63,833 nucleotides of DNA, taken from Liquorilactobacillus sicerae. Its GTDB lineage: Bacteria > Bacillota > Bacilli > Lactobacillales > Lactobacillaceae. Positions 27,941-37,066 of this stretch are shown piece after piece; the first letter of the stretch is position 1; the number at the start of each line of letters is the position of its first letter. The notes under the pieces were generated by a model. The model had not been told where the DNA came from and did not search any database. It was given only the letters and a program-made list of their open reading frames with translations. The translations under genes and the position numbers were made by a program. The stretch lies in the NCBI RefSeq assembly GCF_029916425.1, contig NZ_JAHAVQ010000015.1, positions 1-63,833 on the forward strand, in the 5' to 3' direction.

Positions 27941-28846
27941 TTGCGAAAAATTGGTGTGATTGGCCTCGGCCACGTTGGTGCAACCATTGCTTATACCCTT
28001 GTTACCAAAGGAATCACAGATGAATTAGTGATCATTGATAAAAATCATGACAAAGCAACTGCTGAAGAATATGACTTAAGAGACACCTTGGCACGCCTCG
28101 ATACTTTTACCAGGATCATTCCGCAAGATTACCAGGCTTTACATGATGCGGATATTATCATTACCGCTTTTGGGAATATTGATTCGATTAGAATGGATGG
28201 TGATCGGTTTGGCGAATTGAAATTCAATGCGCAAGCTGTTAAAGAAGTCGCCGCTGAGATTAAGTCTTCGGGATTTAATGGAGTCTTGATCAATATCACC
28301 AACCCGTGTGATGTAATCACAACCATGCTGCAACGACAAACTGGACTCAGCAAGCAACAGGTCTTTGGAACCGGAACTTTTCTGGATACTGCCAGAATGC
28401 AGCGTGCAGTTGGTCAAGCACTCCATGAAGATCCCAAAAATGTTAGCGGCTATGTTTTAGGCGAGCATGGTGAGTCACAATATACTGCTTGGTCGACAGT
28501 TGAAGTTAAAGGTCATCCAATCACTAAAATGGCTCAAGAAGTGGCTCTGAACTTAGATGAATTAGACCAGCAGGCTCGGCGGGGTGGTTGGCTGGTATTC
28601 TCTGGCAAGCATTATACCTGCTATGCAATTGCAACCTGTGCAATCAAATTAGCTCTGGCTGTTTTATCCGATGCACATTTAGCCTGTCCAACTTCAGTCT
28701 ACCTTGATCAGTACCAACATTACATTGGTTATCCGGCTGTTATCGGCCGCCAAGGGATCATTGAGCTTAACCAGTTGAAATTAACAACTGCTGAACAGGC
28801 TAAACTTGACCAGTCAGCCAAAACAATCAAAGAAAAACTTAATTAA
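27941..28846 (+). CDS. hicD: L-2-hydroxyisocaproate dehydrogenase
   Basis: A 301-residue NAD-dependent dehydrogenase of the lactate/malate family. It has the Rossmann motif GLGHVGATIAYTL, GDRFGELKFNAQ, TNPCDVITTMLQ, FLDTARMQRAVG, and the catalytic His in LGEHGESQYTAWS. The pattern matches L-2-hydroxyisocaproate dehydrogenases of lactobacilli better than L-LDH. These enzymes reduce branched-chain and other 2-oxo acids. The TTG at 27941 follows GGGAGG by eight bases. It is one of only a few plus-strand genes, with its own promoter and terminator. Confidence 0.93.
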   Translation: MRKIGVIGLGHVGATIAYTLVTKGITDELVIIDKNHDKATAEEYDLRDTLARLDTFTRIIPQDYQALHDADIIITAFGNIDSIRMDGDRFGELKFNAQAVKEVAAEIKSSGFNGVLINITNPCDVITTMLQRQTGLSKQQVFGTGTFLDTARMQRAVGQALHEDPKNVSGYVLGEHGESQYTAWSTVEVKGHPITKMAQEVALNLDELDQQARRGGWLVFSGKHYTCYAIATCAIKLALAVLSDAHLACPTSVYLDQYQHYIGYPAVIGRQGIIELNQLKLTTAEQAKLDQSAKTIKEKLN

Positions 28847-28867
28847 AACTTTATCCATCTCCAACCT

Positions 28868-28906
28868 AGCTTCAGTTAGTCAGTTCAGCTAATTGAAGCT
28901 TTTTTA
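28868..28906 (+). terminator. Intrinsic terminator after hicD
   Basis: AGCTTCAGTTAG and CTAATTGAAGCT pair with one mismatch, followed by six T. Confidence 0.85.
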
Positions 28907-28910
28907 ATTT

Positions 28911-28944
28911 AAAAAAAGTCAGCTGCCAAGTTGGCAACTGACTT
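28911..28944 (-). terminator. Intrinsic terminator after rpsI
   Basis: On the minus strand AAGTCAGTTGCCA and TGGCAGCTGACTT pair over 13 positions around a three-base loop, followed by a T run (28911-28917). Confidence 0.9.
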
Positions 28945-28962
28945 GAAAAACCAAAATTTGAT

Positions 28963-29355
28963 TTAACGTTTTGAAAATTGTGGTGCTTTACGAGCTTTCT
29001 TCAAACCTGGTTTCTTACGTTCTTTCATCCGAGCATCTCGTGTCAAGAGACCAGCACGTTTCAAAACTCCACGGAAATCAGGGTCAACTTCTAATAAAGC
29101 CCGAGCAATCCCATGACGAATTGCACCAGCTTGACCAGAAAAACCGCCACCATTAACATTAACTAAAACATCATAAGCATCCTTGGTTTCGGTAACGCCA
29201 AACGGCTGCACCATTACTTCACGCAAGTTTGCAAATGGAATATATTTTTCAGCTGAACGACCATTGATCGTAATTTTGCCTGTACCCGGTACCAAACGAA
29301 CACGAGCAACAGAGTTTTTACGACGGCCAGTTCCTTTGTATTGTACTTGAGCCAA
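28963..29355 (-). CDS. rpsI: 30S ribosomal protein S9
   Basis: 130 residues. The N-terminal [20 protein letters not shown] and the C-terminal basic tail ending [12 protein letters not shown], whose last Arg reaches the P-site tRNA, identify S9. It is second of the rplM-rpsI pair, 13 bases after rplM, and is followed by a strong terminator. Confidence 0.99.
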   Translation of the reverse strand: MAQVQYKGTGRRKNSVARVRLVPGTGKITINGRSAEKYIPFANLREVMVQPFGVTETKDAYDVLVNVNGGGFSGQAGAIRHGIARALLEVDPDFRGVLKRAGLLTRDARMKERKKPGLKKARKAPQFSKR

Positions 29356-29368
29356 ATTCAGTCTCCTC

Positions 29369-29812
29369 CTAAATTAAGTTTGTAATATCGAGTACTTCAG
29401 GCTGCTGTGCTGTATGTTGATGATCAGCACCACGATAAACACGAAGTTTCTTCATTTGAGCACGACCTAAACTTCCCTTAGGCATCATACCTTTGATCGA
29501 TAAAGTAATTAATTTTTCTGGATCTTTTTCACGGTAATCTCCAGCAGTTCTTGCTTTTAAACCACCTGGATGATCCGTATGATGATAGTAAATTTTACGA
29601 TCTGCTTTACGCCCAGTTAAGGCAACTTTTTCAGCATTAATAACAATTACAAAATCACCAGTATCAACATTTGGTGTAAAAGTTGGTTTGTTCTTACCAC
29701 GCAAAACGGAAGCAACGACAGTCGATAAACGTCCCAAAGGAACATCTGTTGCATCAACGACATACCATTTACGTTCCACTTCGCCTGGTTTTGCAATATA
29801 AGTTGTACGCAC
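29369..29812 (-). CDS. rplM: 50S ribosomal protein L13
   Basis: 147 residues with the L13 signatures [18 protein letters not shown] and KMIPKG-like [13 protein letters not shown] at 29812 with GGAGG eight bases upstream is the likely start; the ATG five codons earlier overlaps that site. L13 binds 23S rRNA early in assembly and in Firmicutes is thought to feed back on its own leader, which is visible directly upstream. Confidence 0.98.
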   Translation of the reverse strand: MRTTYIAKPGEVERKWYVVDATDVPLGRLSTVVASVLRGKNKPTFTPNVDTGDFVIVINAEKVALTGRKADRKIYYHHTDHPGGLKARTAGDYREKDPEKLITLSIKGMMPKGSLGRAQMKKLRVYRGADHQHTAQQPEVLDITNLI

Positions 29813-29890
29813 GATTTTTTCCTCCATTTTTATATGCTTGTTTGACGCATAATAAGTTTCCGGGGCCTACTAGTGGGGCAAACAATACCA
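29813..29890 (-). ncRNA. L13-type ribosomal protein leader (rplM 5' UTR)
   Basis: About 80 transcribed bases between the rplM promoter and start. GTTTG near the 5' end and CAAAC near the 3' end can close a stem holding GCCCCACTAGTAGGCCCCGG. Position and size fit the L13 leader known in Firmicutes. I matched it by context and partial complementarity, not by covariance. Confidence 0.6.
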
Positions 29891-29896
29891 ACTTTC

Positions 29897-29925
29897 ATAT
29901 TACTTTTTTTTGCCCCTAAAGTCAA
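29897..29925 (-). promoter_or_regulatory. rplM-rpsI promoter
   Basis: TTGACT (29920-29925), a 17-base spacer, TAATAT (29897-29902), minus strand. Confidence 0.85.
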
Positions 29926-29946
29926 TATTTATCCTAAATTTAGTTG

Positions 29947-30696
29947 TTAATAAACAACCTCTTTTAAATATAAACCGCTAGCTGGGGCTGTGCCGCGACA
30001 TTGAGTCCGATCTTTCACCTGATATAAACGTAAAAAGTCATGAACCGGACGTCGTTTGCTGCCAATTTCTAGCAAAGCTGCGACCATAATCCGAACTTGA
30101 TTATACAGAAATCCATTCCCATAAAATTCAAAAATTAATTCATGTTCAGCTGGTTGCACTTGAACAGTCGCCGAATAAACTGTCCGAACATGGGTCTTGG
30201 CCTGACTGCCAGCAGCCACAAAACTCGAAAAATCATGCGTTCCCACAACATCTTTTAAGGCCTCACGAATCAAAGCAACATCTAGTGGATACTTCCAGTG
30301 TCCAGTATAGAAACGTTTAAAGGGATCCACATACCAGCGGTGACTAACACGGTATGCGTAGCGCTTGCCATGTGTTGTATACCGCGCATGGAAGTCAGCT
30401 GAAACATGCTCAGCCTGCAAGATCTGCATATCAAGCGGCAACATACTGTTTAATCCATTAACGATCCCACTATCAGGGACATCATTGACCAAATCAAAAT
30501 GCACGACCTGGCCCAAAGCATGGACACCGGCATCTGTCCGGCCAGACCCAAAAACATGAACATAATTATCTGCTTTATTCATTCGATTAACAGCTTTTTC
30601 AAGTACTCCTTGAACTGTACGTTGGTGGGGTTGAACTTGGAAGCCAGCAAAGTTCGTCCCATCATAAGCCAAAGTTACTTTATATCTGACGGTCAC
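29947..30696 (-). CDS. truA: tRNA pseudouridine(38-40) synthase TruA
   Basis: 249 residues. The catalytic Asp is in [15 protein letters not shown], the N-terminal [16 protein letters not shown] is typical, and [15 protein letters not shown] lies in the C-terminal half. It isomerises uridines 38-40 in the anticodon arm. It starts with GTG, preceded by GAGAGAG. It ends the ecfA1-ecfA2-ecfT-truA run, an order common in Firmicutes. Confidence 0.97.
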   Translation of the reverse strand: MTVRYKVTLAYDGTNFAGFQVQPHQRTVQGVLEKAVNRMNKADNYVHVFGSGRTDAGVHALGQVVHFDLVNDVPDSGIVNGLNSMLPLDMQILQAEHVSADFHARYTTHGKRYAYRVSHRWYVDPFKRFYTGHWKYPLDVALIREALKDVVGTHDFSSFVAAGSQAKTHVRTVYSATVQVQPAEHELIFEFYGNGFLYNQVRIMVAALLEIGSKRRPVHDFLRLYQVKDRTQCRGTAPASGLYLKEVVY

Positions 30697-30725
30697 AATT
30701 TTCCACTCTCTCTAACTATAAATTT

Positions 30726-31523
30726 CTACCAATTTCGCAAAAACAACATTCCAATTGTTAAGACCAAAAATGCTAAACAGCTTAAGGTATCATGGCACAA
30801 CCACTGATGCACACGATACTTGGTTCGGCCTTCGCCACCATGATAACCACGTGCTTCCATTGCAGTTGCCAAATCCTCCGCCCGATTAAACGCACTGACA
30901 AATAATGGAATCAACAAAGGTACTACAGCTTTTAAACGCTGCATCAAACTGCCTTGATCAAAATTCACTCCGCGCGAGCGTTGTGCATTCATAATCTTAA
31001 GAGCTTCATCCATTAAAGTCGGCACAAATCTTAAAGCAATCGAAAGCATCAGCGAAACTTCGTAAACCGGAAAATGAACTTTTTTTAACGGTTTAAGGAG
31101 CGATTCCATGGCTCCAGCGATTTCCAAAGGAGGAGTCGTTAGAGTCAGTAACGTTGACATAAAAATAATTAAAACAAAGCGACAGAAAACGTAAATACCG
31201 CTGACTAAGCCAGTATTGGTAACTGATAAGATACCCCAATGCCAATAAACTGTTCCACCAGTACTAAAAAAAATCTGTAAAACAACTGTAAATAAAATCA
31301 ACCAAATCAGTGGTCGGACACCCTTCCAAAAAAAGCCGATTTTGATTTTTGCTAGTAGAATCGTTAAAGCCATAAAGACAAACAGTAAGAGATAAGATGC
31401 CCAATTATTGGCCAAAAAGATAATAATAATAAAATAAAAGCTAAGAAGCAGTTTGGCTCGTGGATCTAAATGATGGATCAACGAAGACCCTGGCAGATAT
31501 CTTCCCAAAAGAATTTTATTCAT
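30726..31523 (-). CDS. ecfT: ECF transporter transmembrane protein EcfT
   Basis: 265 residues with about five hydrophobic segments. The cytoplasmic coupling motifs for the ATPases are visible: MNAQRSRGVNF and the second arginine motif AMEARGY, together forming the XRX signature. EcfT links the EcfA1A2 pair to interchangeable S-components such as the one encoded at 21858-22454. The gene overlaps ecfA2 by eight bases. Confidence 0.97.
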   Translation of the reverse strand: MNKILLGRYLPGSSLIHHLDPRAKLLLSFYFIIIIFLANNWASYLLLFVFMALTILLAKIKIGFFWKGVRPLIWLILFTVVLQIFFSTGGTVYWHWGILSVTNTGLVSGIYVFCRFVLIIFMSTLLTLTTPPLEIAGAMESLLKPLKKVHFPVYEVSLMLSIALRFVPTLMDEALKIMNAQRSRGVNFDQGSLMQRLKAVVPLLIPLFVSAFNRAEDLATAMEARGYHGGEGRTKYRVHQWLCHDTLSCLAFLVLTIGMLFLRNW

Positions 31524-32397
31524 CTTGACTTACTCCTTTTGGTAAAAAGTTAGCTAGCTGGTTGGCCAACTGACTAGCAGTTAGCGGTAGTGAAGAAAAC
31601 TTGAACGTTGACTTCTTTTCAATTTCAAAAGCCAATTTTGTTGCGCGTGGTAAGCCTAAATGGTGTTTAGTTAGCCACTGTGCTTGGCTAAAAAGTTGCT
31701 GCGGAGTTTGTTGAGCCAGCAACCTGCCTTGTTCCATCACTAAAACCTGATCTGCATATTGTGCTACATCATCCATTTGATGTGAAACTAAGACAATTGT
31801 CAAATGCTGTTGTGTCTTTAATTGGGCGAAAAGTTCCATAATTTCCTGATGACCCTTAGGATCTAGCCCCGCCGTTGGCTCATCCAAAACTAAAACTTTT
31901 GGTTTCATGACTAAGATCCCAGCAATCGCAACTCGCCGCATTTGGCCACCTGACAATTCGAATGGTGACTTGTTTAAAACTGAATCAGGCAGTCTAACTG
32001 CTTCAGCCGCTTCTTTAGCCAAAAGATCAGCTCTTTCTTCGTTTATCCCAAAGTTTTTAGGAGCAAAAGCAATATCACGCAAAACTGTCTCCTCAAATAA
32101 TTGTGCTTCAGGAAATTGAAAAACCACCCCGACTTGTCGCCGCAGATCAACTAATTGTTTATTAGTCGTCTGTGGAGTGATCAACTGATCTTGAACCGTC
32201 AAACGGCCATGACTGGGTTTTAACAGCCCATTTAAGTGTTGAACTAAGGTTGATTTTCCACTACCAGTATGACCAATGATGGCTGTATAACTTTCATCCG
32301 GCAAAGAAAAGCTGACCTGATCTAAAGCTTGGTGAGCAAATGGTGTATTTGGCTGATAAATATAGTCTACTTTTTCGAAATTGATTGACAAATCCAA
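31516..32397 (-). CDS. ecfA2: ECF transporter ATPase EcfA2
   Basis: 293 residues. Walker A is GHTGSGKST, the Q-loop is FQFPEAQLF, the signature is LSGGQMRRVAIAG, and Walker B is VLVLDEPTAGLD. Pairs with EcfA1 to drive vitamin and metal uptake. It overlaps ecfA1 by 31 bases and ecfT by eight, so the three are translated together. Confidence 0.97.
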   Translation of the reverse strand: MDLSINFEKVDYIYQPNTPFAHQALDQVSFSLPDESYTAIIGHTGSGKSTLVQHLNGLLKPSHGRLTVQDQLITPQTTNKQLVDLRRQVGVVFQFPEAQLFEETVLRDIAFAPKNFGINEERADLLAKEAAEAVRLPDSVLNKSPFELSGGQMRRVAIAGILVMKPKVLVLDEPTAGLDPKGHQEIMELFAQLKTQQHLTIVLVSHQMDDVAQYADQVLVMEQGRLLAQQTPQQLFSQAQWLTKHHLGLPRATKLAFEIEKKSTFKFSSLPLTASQLANQLANFLPKGVSQDE

Positions 32398-33203
32398 TCG
32401 ACCATCCTTTGCTCAGTATAATATCCTTGCGGAATCAAAACACCCTGACGTTTTAGTGCAAGTTTGACTTTTTCGGAAAATGGTATGTCCAAGCCTAAGT
32501 CAATCAAGGCTTGTCCCTGGCTAAAAACTTCAGCTGCTGGCGCAGCATTAAGAATTTCTCCATCATCTAAAACCACTACCCGGTCGGCTAGTGAAGCTTC
32601 ATCAATATCATGCGTGATCGAAATAACTGTTAAACCCTCCTGCTCCTTTAATTCCTTAATTAAAGAAATCACCTCATGGCGTCCCTCAGGATCAAGCATG
32701 CTGGTTGCTTCATCCAAAATGACGATCTTCGGCTTTAACGCAATCACCCCCGCAATCGCGACCCGCTGTTTTTGACCACCTGATAAATTAGCCGGTTCTT
32801 GCTCAGCATACTCCCACATATTGACTCGTTTTAGGGCAGCAGCAACACGTTGATGCATTTTGTCGTATGGTACAGCTTGATTCTCTAAGCCAAATGCCAC
32901 GTCATCAGCCACATTGGCACCAACAAACTGATTCTCAGGATTCTGAAAAACCATGCCGATTTTTTTACGAAGCTGCCAAACATTTCCTGAATTCATTTTT
33001 TGCTGATCAATCCAGATCCCACCTGTTTGCGGCACCAAAAGTCCATCTAATAATCGGGCTAAAGTGCTTTTACCACTACCATTATGTCCAATAATTGCTA
33101 ACCATTCGTAACGGTTAATAGCTAAATTAAAATCATGAAACAGCCAGTTACCTTGCTGAGAGTATTTAAAATTGAGATTCTTAATTTCAGCTATCTTTTC
33201 CAT
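32367..33203 (-). CDS. ecfA1: ECF transporter ATPase EcfA1
   Basis: 278 residues. Walker A is GHNGSGKST, the signature is LSGGQKQRVAIAG, and Walker B is IVILDEATSMLD. ATG at 33203 with GGAGG close upstream is preferred over a start four codons earlier. It is the first gene after the rplQ terminators; a weak promoter (TTGCTA, then an AT-rich -10) may lie at about 33240-33270. Confidence 0.97.
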   Translation of the reverse strand: MEKIAEIKNLNFKYSQQGNWLFHDFNLAINRYEWLAIIGHNGSGKSTLARLLDGLLVPQTGGIWIDQQKMNSGNVWQLRKKIGMVFQNPENQFVGANVADDVAFGLENQAVPYDKMHQRVAAALKRVNMWEYAEQEPANLSGGQKQRVAIAGVIALKPKIVILDEATSMLDPEGRHEVISLIKELKEQEGLTVISITHDIDEASLADRVVVLDDGEILNAAPAAEVFSQGQALIDLGLDIPFSEKVKLALKRQGVLIPQGYYTEQRMVDWICQSISKK

Positions 33204-33334
33204 GTAACCCTCCAAAAAAATTTCTTTGACAATAATAATAACATATAATTAGTTGATTATTAGCAATTGTTAGTGATTTTAGGAAAAAGCCACCTCTCAA
33301 CGTCTCAACGGAGGATTTTATATTAAAAATCTAA

Positions 33335-33376
33335 AAAAGCCTCGACCATGAAATTTTAATCATTGCCCGGGCTTTT
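33335..33376 (-). terminator. Hairpin terminator downstream of rplQ
   Basis: AAAAGCC and GGCTTTT pair on the minus strand, with ATGA/TCAT inside, followed by TTTTTT. It is a second stop after the structured element that follows rplQ. Confidence 0.6.
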
Positions 33377-33394
33377 ATTTAACGATCTATATTA

Positions 33395-33508
33395 AAATAA
33401 AAAAATCACTTTTTATAGTGAAGGTTTCCTCACCAAGCAGATGAGTACTTAGGACTAGACTCGGTGTGACCCAACATCGTAACGCCCAGTTATCGCTATA
33501 AAAGTGAC
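33395..33508 (-). ncRNA. Candidate L17 downstream element (L17DE) in the rplQ 3' UTR
   Basis: Starts 14 bases after the rplQ stop. An outer helix pairs TCACTTTTATAG (33496-33507) with CTATAAAAAGTGA (33406-33418) and is followed by a T-rich run. Inside, CACCGAG (33460-33466) pairs with CTTGGTG (33431-33437). A folded RNA directly after rplQ is the definition of L17DE, described from lactic acid bacteria and Listeria. Assignment is by position and pairing. Confidence 0.7.
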
Positions 33509-33521
33509 AATCTAAAAACAA

Positions 33522-33905
33522 TTAATCAACCAATTCCAAAACAACCATCTTGGCAGCATCGCCACGACGCTCATTCATCTTCAAGATCCGCGTATAACCA
33601 CCATTACGGTCCTTAAAACGAGGAGCAACTTCGGCAAATAGTTTTTGCAAAGCTGTTTGTACAACAACTTTATCTGCTTCTTCTTTAACATCTGCAACTA
33701 CGTCCATCATGAAAGCAGCAGCTCGACGACGTGAAGCTAAGTCGCCCTTTTTGCCAAGAGAAATCATCTTATCAGCCGTTTTGCGAACTTCCTTAGCACG
33801 AGCTTCAGTCGTAATGATTCGACCGTTAACAATCAAATCAGTTGTCAAATTGCGGAGCATAGCACGACGATGTCCGCTGGTGCGACCTAATTTACGGTAA
33901 CCCAT
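33522..33905 (-). CDS. rplQ: 50S ribosomal protein L17
   Basis: 127 residues. [20 protein letters not shown] is the conserved start. It is last gene of the long ribosomal series (rpsJ to rplQ) and lies 29 bases after rpoA, as in all Firmicutes. It is followed by a structured 3' element and a terminator. Confidence 0.99.
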   Translation of the reverse strand: MGYRKLGRTSGHRRAMLRNLTTDLIVNGRIITTEARAKEVRKTADKMISLGKKGDLASRRRAAAFMMDVVADVKEEADKVVVQTALQKLFAEVAPRFKDRNGGYTRILKMNERRGDAAKMVVLELVD

Positions 33906-33934
33906 TTTAAATTTCCCTCCTTTGCAAACTAATC

Positions 33935-34879
33935 TTAATCTTCATGACGCAATGATAAGCCAAGGTCAGACAATTTGTTCTTAACTTCTTCAAGCGATTT
34001 ACGTCCTAAATTACGAACTTTCATCATATCAGCTTCTGATTTGTCAGTTAACTCTTGAACGGTGTTAATACCAGCACGTTTAAGGCAATTATAGGAACGA
34101 ACAGATAAATCTAACTCTTCAATCGTCATTTCAAGCATTTTTTCTTTATGTGTTTCTTCTTTTTCAACCATGATTTCAGCATTCTTAGCTTCATCAGTCA
34201 AATCAACAAATAAGGTCAAATGCTCCGTTAAAATCTTAGCCGATAAACTAATTGCTTCGCTAGGAGTAATTGAACCATTTGTCCAAACTTCCAACGTCAA
34301 TTTATCATAATCGTCTTTTTGACCAACTCGTGTTTTTTCAACTTGATAATTGACACGTTCGATCGGGGTATAAATTGAATCGATTGGCAAAACACCAATC
34401 GGCATTTCATCGGCTTTTGCTTTATTTTCATCAGCAGAAACGTAGCCACGTCCAGTATTAGCAGTCATTCTAACATGAAGAGTAGTTCCTTCAGCTAACG
34501 TGAAAAGATATAGATCTGGGTTTAAAACCTCGACCTCACCACTGCCCTGAATGTCTCCAGCAGAAACCTTTGCTGGACCGGTGACGTTAATTTCGAGATT
34601 TTGAACTTCCTCAGAACTAATTTTTAGTGCTACTTTTTTCAGATTTAAGATAATCTGCGTAACATCTTCCCGAACACCTTTGATTGTGGAAAATTCATGT
34701 AAGACACCGTCAATTTGAATGCTGGTAATCGCAGCCCCAGGAAGTGAAGAAAGTAAAATCCGACGAAGCGAATTACCCAAAGTTGTGCCATAGCCACGTT
34801 CTAACGGCTCAACAATAAATTTACCAAAATTAGAACTTTCTTCGATTTTGTGAATTTTCGGTTTTTCAAATTCAATCAT
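33935..34879 (-). CDS. rpoA: DNA-directed RNA polymerase alpha subunit
   Basis: 314 residues. The N-terminal domain ([20 protein letters not shown]) dimerises and assembles the enzyme. The C-terminal domain ([26 protein letters not shown]-like [12 protein letters not shown]) contacts UP elements and activators. The ATG at 34879 is chosen over a TTG seven codons earlier because AAGGGG lies between them. Confidence 0.99.
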   Translation of the reverse strand: MIEFEKPKIHKIEESSNFGKFIVEPLERGYGTTLGNSLRRILLSSLPGAAITSIQIDGVLHEFSTIKGVREDVTQIILNLKKVALKISSEEVQNLEINVTGPAKVSAGDIQGSGEVEVLNPDLYLFTLAEGTTLHVRMTANTGRGYVSADENKAKADEMPIGVLPIDSIYTPIERVNYQVEKTRVGQKDDYDKLTLEVWTNGSITPSEAISLSAKILTEHLTLFVDLTDEAKNAEIMVEKEETHKEKMLEMTIEELDLSVRSYNCLKRAGINTVQELTDKSEADMMKVRNLGRKSLEEVKNKLSDLGLSLRHED

Positions 34880-34963
34880 TCTTATCTTTACCCCTTTCAA
34901 AGCGCTACGTGCAATTTGGCGGAAACATTATGAAGATCTACCTCAAAATGAATGCTGACCATA

Positions 34964-35353
34964 TTAAACACGGCGACGCTTTGGAGGACGACATCCATTA
35001 TGAGGAACAGGTGTCACATCACGAATTGAAGTAACTTCCAGTCCAGTACTTTGTAAAGCACGAATGGCAGCTTCACGTCCAGAACCTGGACCTTTAACAG
35101 CTACTTCAACAGATTTCATACCGTGTTCCATTGAATCCTTAGCTGCGGCTTCCGCAGCCATTTGAGCAGCAAAAGGTGTCGACTTACGACTTCCCTTAAA
35201 GCCCAATGCGCCAGCTGAAGACCAAGCAATAGCATTCCCATGGACATCAGTGATCATAACTAATGTATTATTGAAGGTTGAATGGATATGTGCTACTCCG
35301 CTTTCAATATTTTTTTTGATTCGGCGTTTACGAGAACTCTTTCTAACAGCCAT
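34964..35353 (-). CDS. rpsK: 30S ribosomal protein S11
   Basis: 129 residues. [20 protein letters not shown] and the C-terminal [18 protein letters not shown] identify S11, a platform protein contacting the 690 loop of 16S rRNA. It lies between rpsM and rpoA in the alpha operon. Confidence 0.99.
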   Translation of the reverse strand: MAVRKSSRKRRIKKNIESGVAHIHSTFNNTLVMITDVHGNAIAWSSAGALGFKGSRKSTPFAAQMAAEAAAKDSMEHGMKSVEVAVKGPGSGREAAIRALQSTGLEVTSIRDVTPVPHNGCRPPKRRRV

Positions 35354-35377
35354 TAACTGATAACCCTCCTTATCCTA

Positions 35378-35743
35378 TTATTTCTTTCTTCCAGCAATTG
35401 ATGTAGCTGGGCCTTTGCATGTCCGAGCATTATTTTTCGTGTTTTGTCCGCGACTAGGTAAATGACGACGATGACGAAGACCTCGGTATGAACCAATTTC
35501 AGACAAACGTTTAACGTTCAAGCTAACTTCACGACGTAAGTCACCTTCAACTTTGTAGTGATCAACTTCTGCACGGATCTTATCCTCTTGGTCAGCAGTT
35601 AAATCACGAACGCGCACATCTTCTGATACTCCTGCATCAGCCAAAATTTTCTGAGCAGTTGAATTACCGATTCCATAAATGTAAGTTAATCCGATCACGA
35701 TTCTTTTATCACGTGGCAGATCAATACCTGCAATACGAGCCAT
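35378..35743 (-). CDS. rpsM: 30S ribosomal protein S13
   Basis: 121 residues. [20 protein letters not shown] and [20 protein letters not shown] are the S13 signatures. It sits in the 30S head and contacts the P-site tRNA and the 50S subunit. It follows rpmJ by 31 bases. Confidence 0.99.
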   Translation of the reverse strand: MARIAGIDLPRDKRIVIGLTYIYGIGNSTAQKILADAGVSEDVRVRDLTADQEDKIRAEVDHYKVEGDLRREVSLNVKRLSEIGSYRGLRHRRHLPSRGQNTKNNARTCKGPATSIAGRKK

Positions 35744-35774
35744 AACAATTACACCTCCTAAATTTTTAAATTAA

Positions 35775-35888
35775 TTATCCCTGACGTTGCTTATGCTTGG
35801 GATTTGAACAAATTACCATAACACGTCCTTTGCGCTTAATAACTTTACAGTGTTCACACATTGGCTTTACTGATGGTCTTACCTTCAT
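35775..35888 (-). CDS. rpmJ: 50S ribosomal protein L36 (zinc-binding form)
   Basis: 37 residues: [17 protein letters not shown], then [14 protein letters not shown] at the C-terminus. Three Cys and one His form the zinc site of the C+ paralogue. It lies between infA and rpsM, its usual place, with a good ribosome site (GGGAGG) upstream. Confidence 0.98.
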
Positions 35889-35922
35889 GAATTATACCTC
35901 CCGATAAAATTTGAAGTACAAT

Positions 35923-36141
35923 CTATTTAAAGCGATAGGTAATGCGTCCCTTAGTTAAATCGTAAGGGGACATTTCAACTGTTACTCTGTCACCTGGTAA
36001 AATTCGAATGTAATGCATCCTGATTTTCCCAGAAACATGAGCCAAAATTTCATGTCCATTTTCGAGTTCAACCTTGAACATCGCATTGGGCAAAGTTTCT
36101 TTAACTTTGCCTTCAATTTCAATCACATCATCTTTCGCCAC
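35923..36141 (-). CDS. infA: Translation initiation factor IF-1
   Basis: 72 residues, an S1/OB-fold protein ([38 protein letters not shown]). It binds the A site during initiation. The start is GTG at 36141 behind AAGGAGG; a longer frame extends 28 codons further but that part is leader. It has its own promoter upstream, next to the adk stop. Confidence 0.98.
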   Translation of the reverse strand: MAKDDVIEIEGKVKETLPNAMFKVELENGHEILAHVSGKIRMHYIRILPGDRVTVEMSPYDLTKGRITYRFK

Positions 36142-36278
36142 GTAAAAGTACCTCCTTAAATGGTCTTTTAGCTTCTCACCTGATCGATCAAATACGTTCG
36201 ATCCTGTTATCTGACCAAACCGCATTGATTAATCTAAAAAATGGACAGACTGCCCCATTGAAAAGATAAACCTGAAAT

Positions 36279-36307
36279 AGTATACCATTCTCATGGGATT
36301 GATGCAA
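36279..36307 (-). promoter_or_regulatory. infA operon promoter
   Basis: TTGCAT (36302-36307), a 17-base spacer, TATACT (36279-36284), minus strand. About 130 leader bases follow, starting with a small hairpin and TTTTTT (about 36237-36260), so some attenuation is possible. Confidence 0.7.
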
Positions 36308-36317
36308 CTAACTAATC

Positions 36318-37007
<690 letters not shown>

Positions 37008-37066
37008 CTAATAAATGTAAAAAGCTGAATTCATTTTGAATTAAATGATATCCAACTCATTAATTA

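Noticed and set aside
33293..33320. A further terminator upstream of ecfA1 (CCTC...GAGG with a following CTTTTT)
   Set aside because: The stem has only four good pairs; the clearer hairpins lie at 33335-33376 and 33395-33508.
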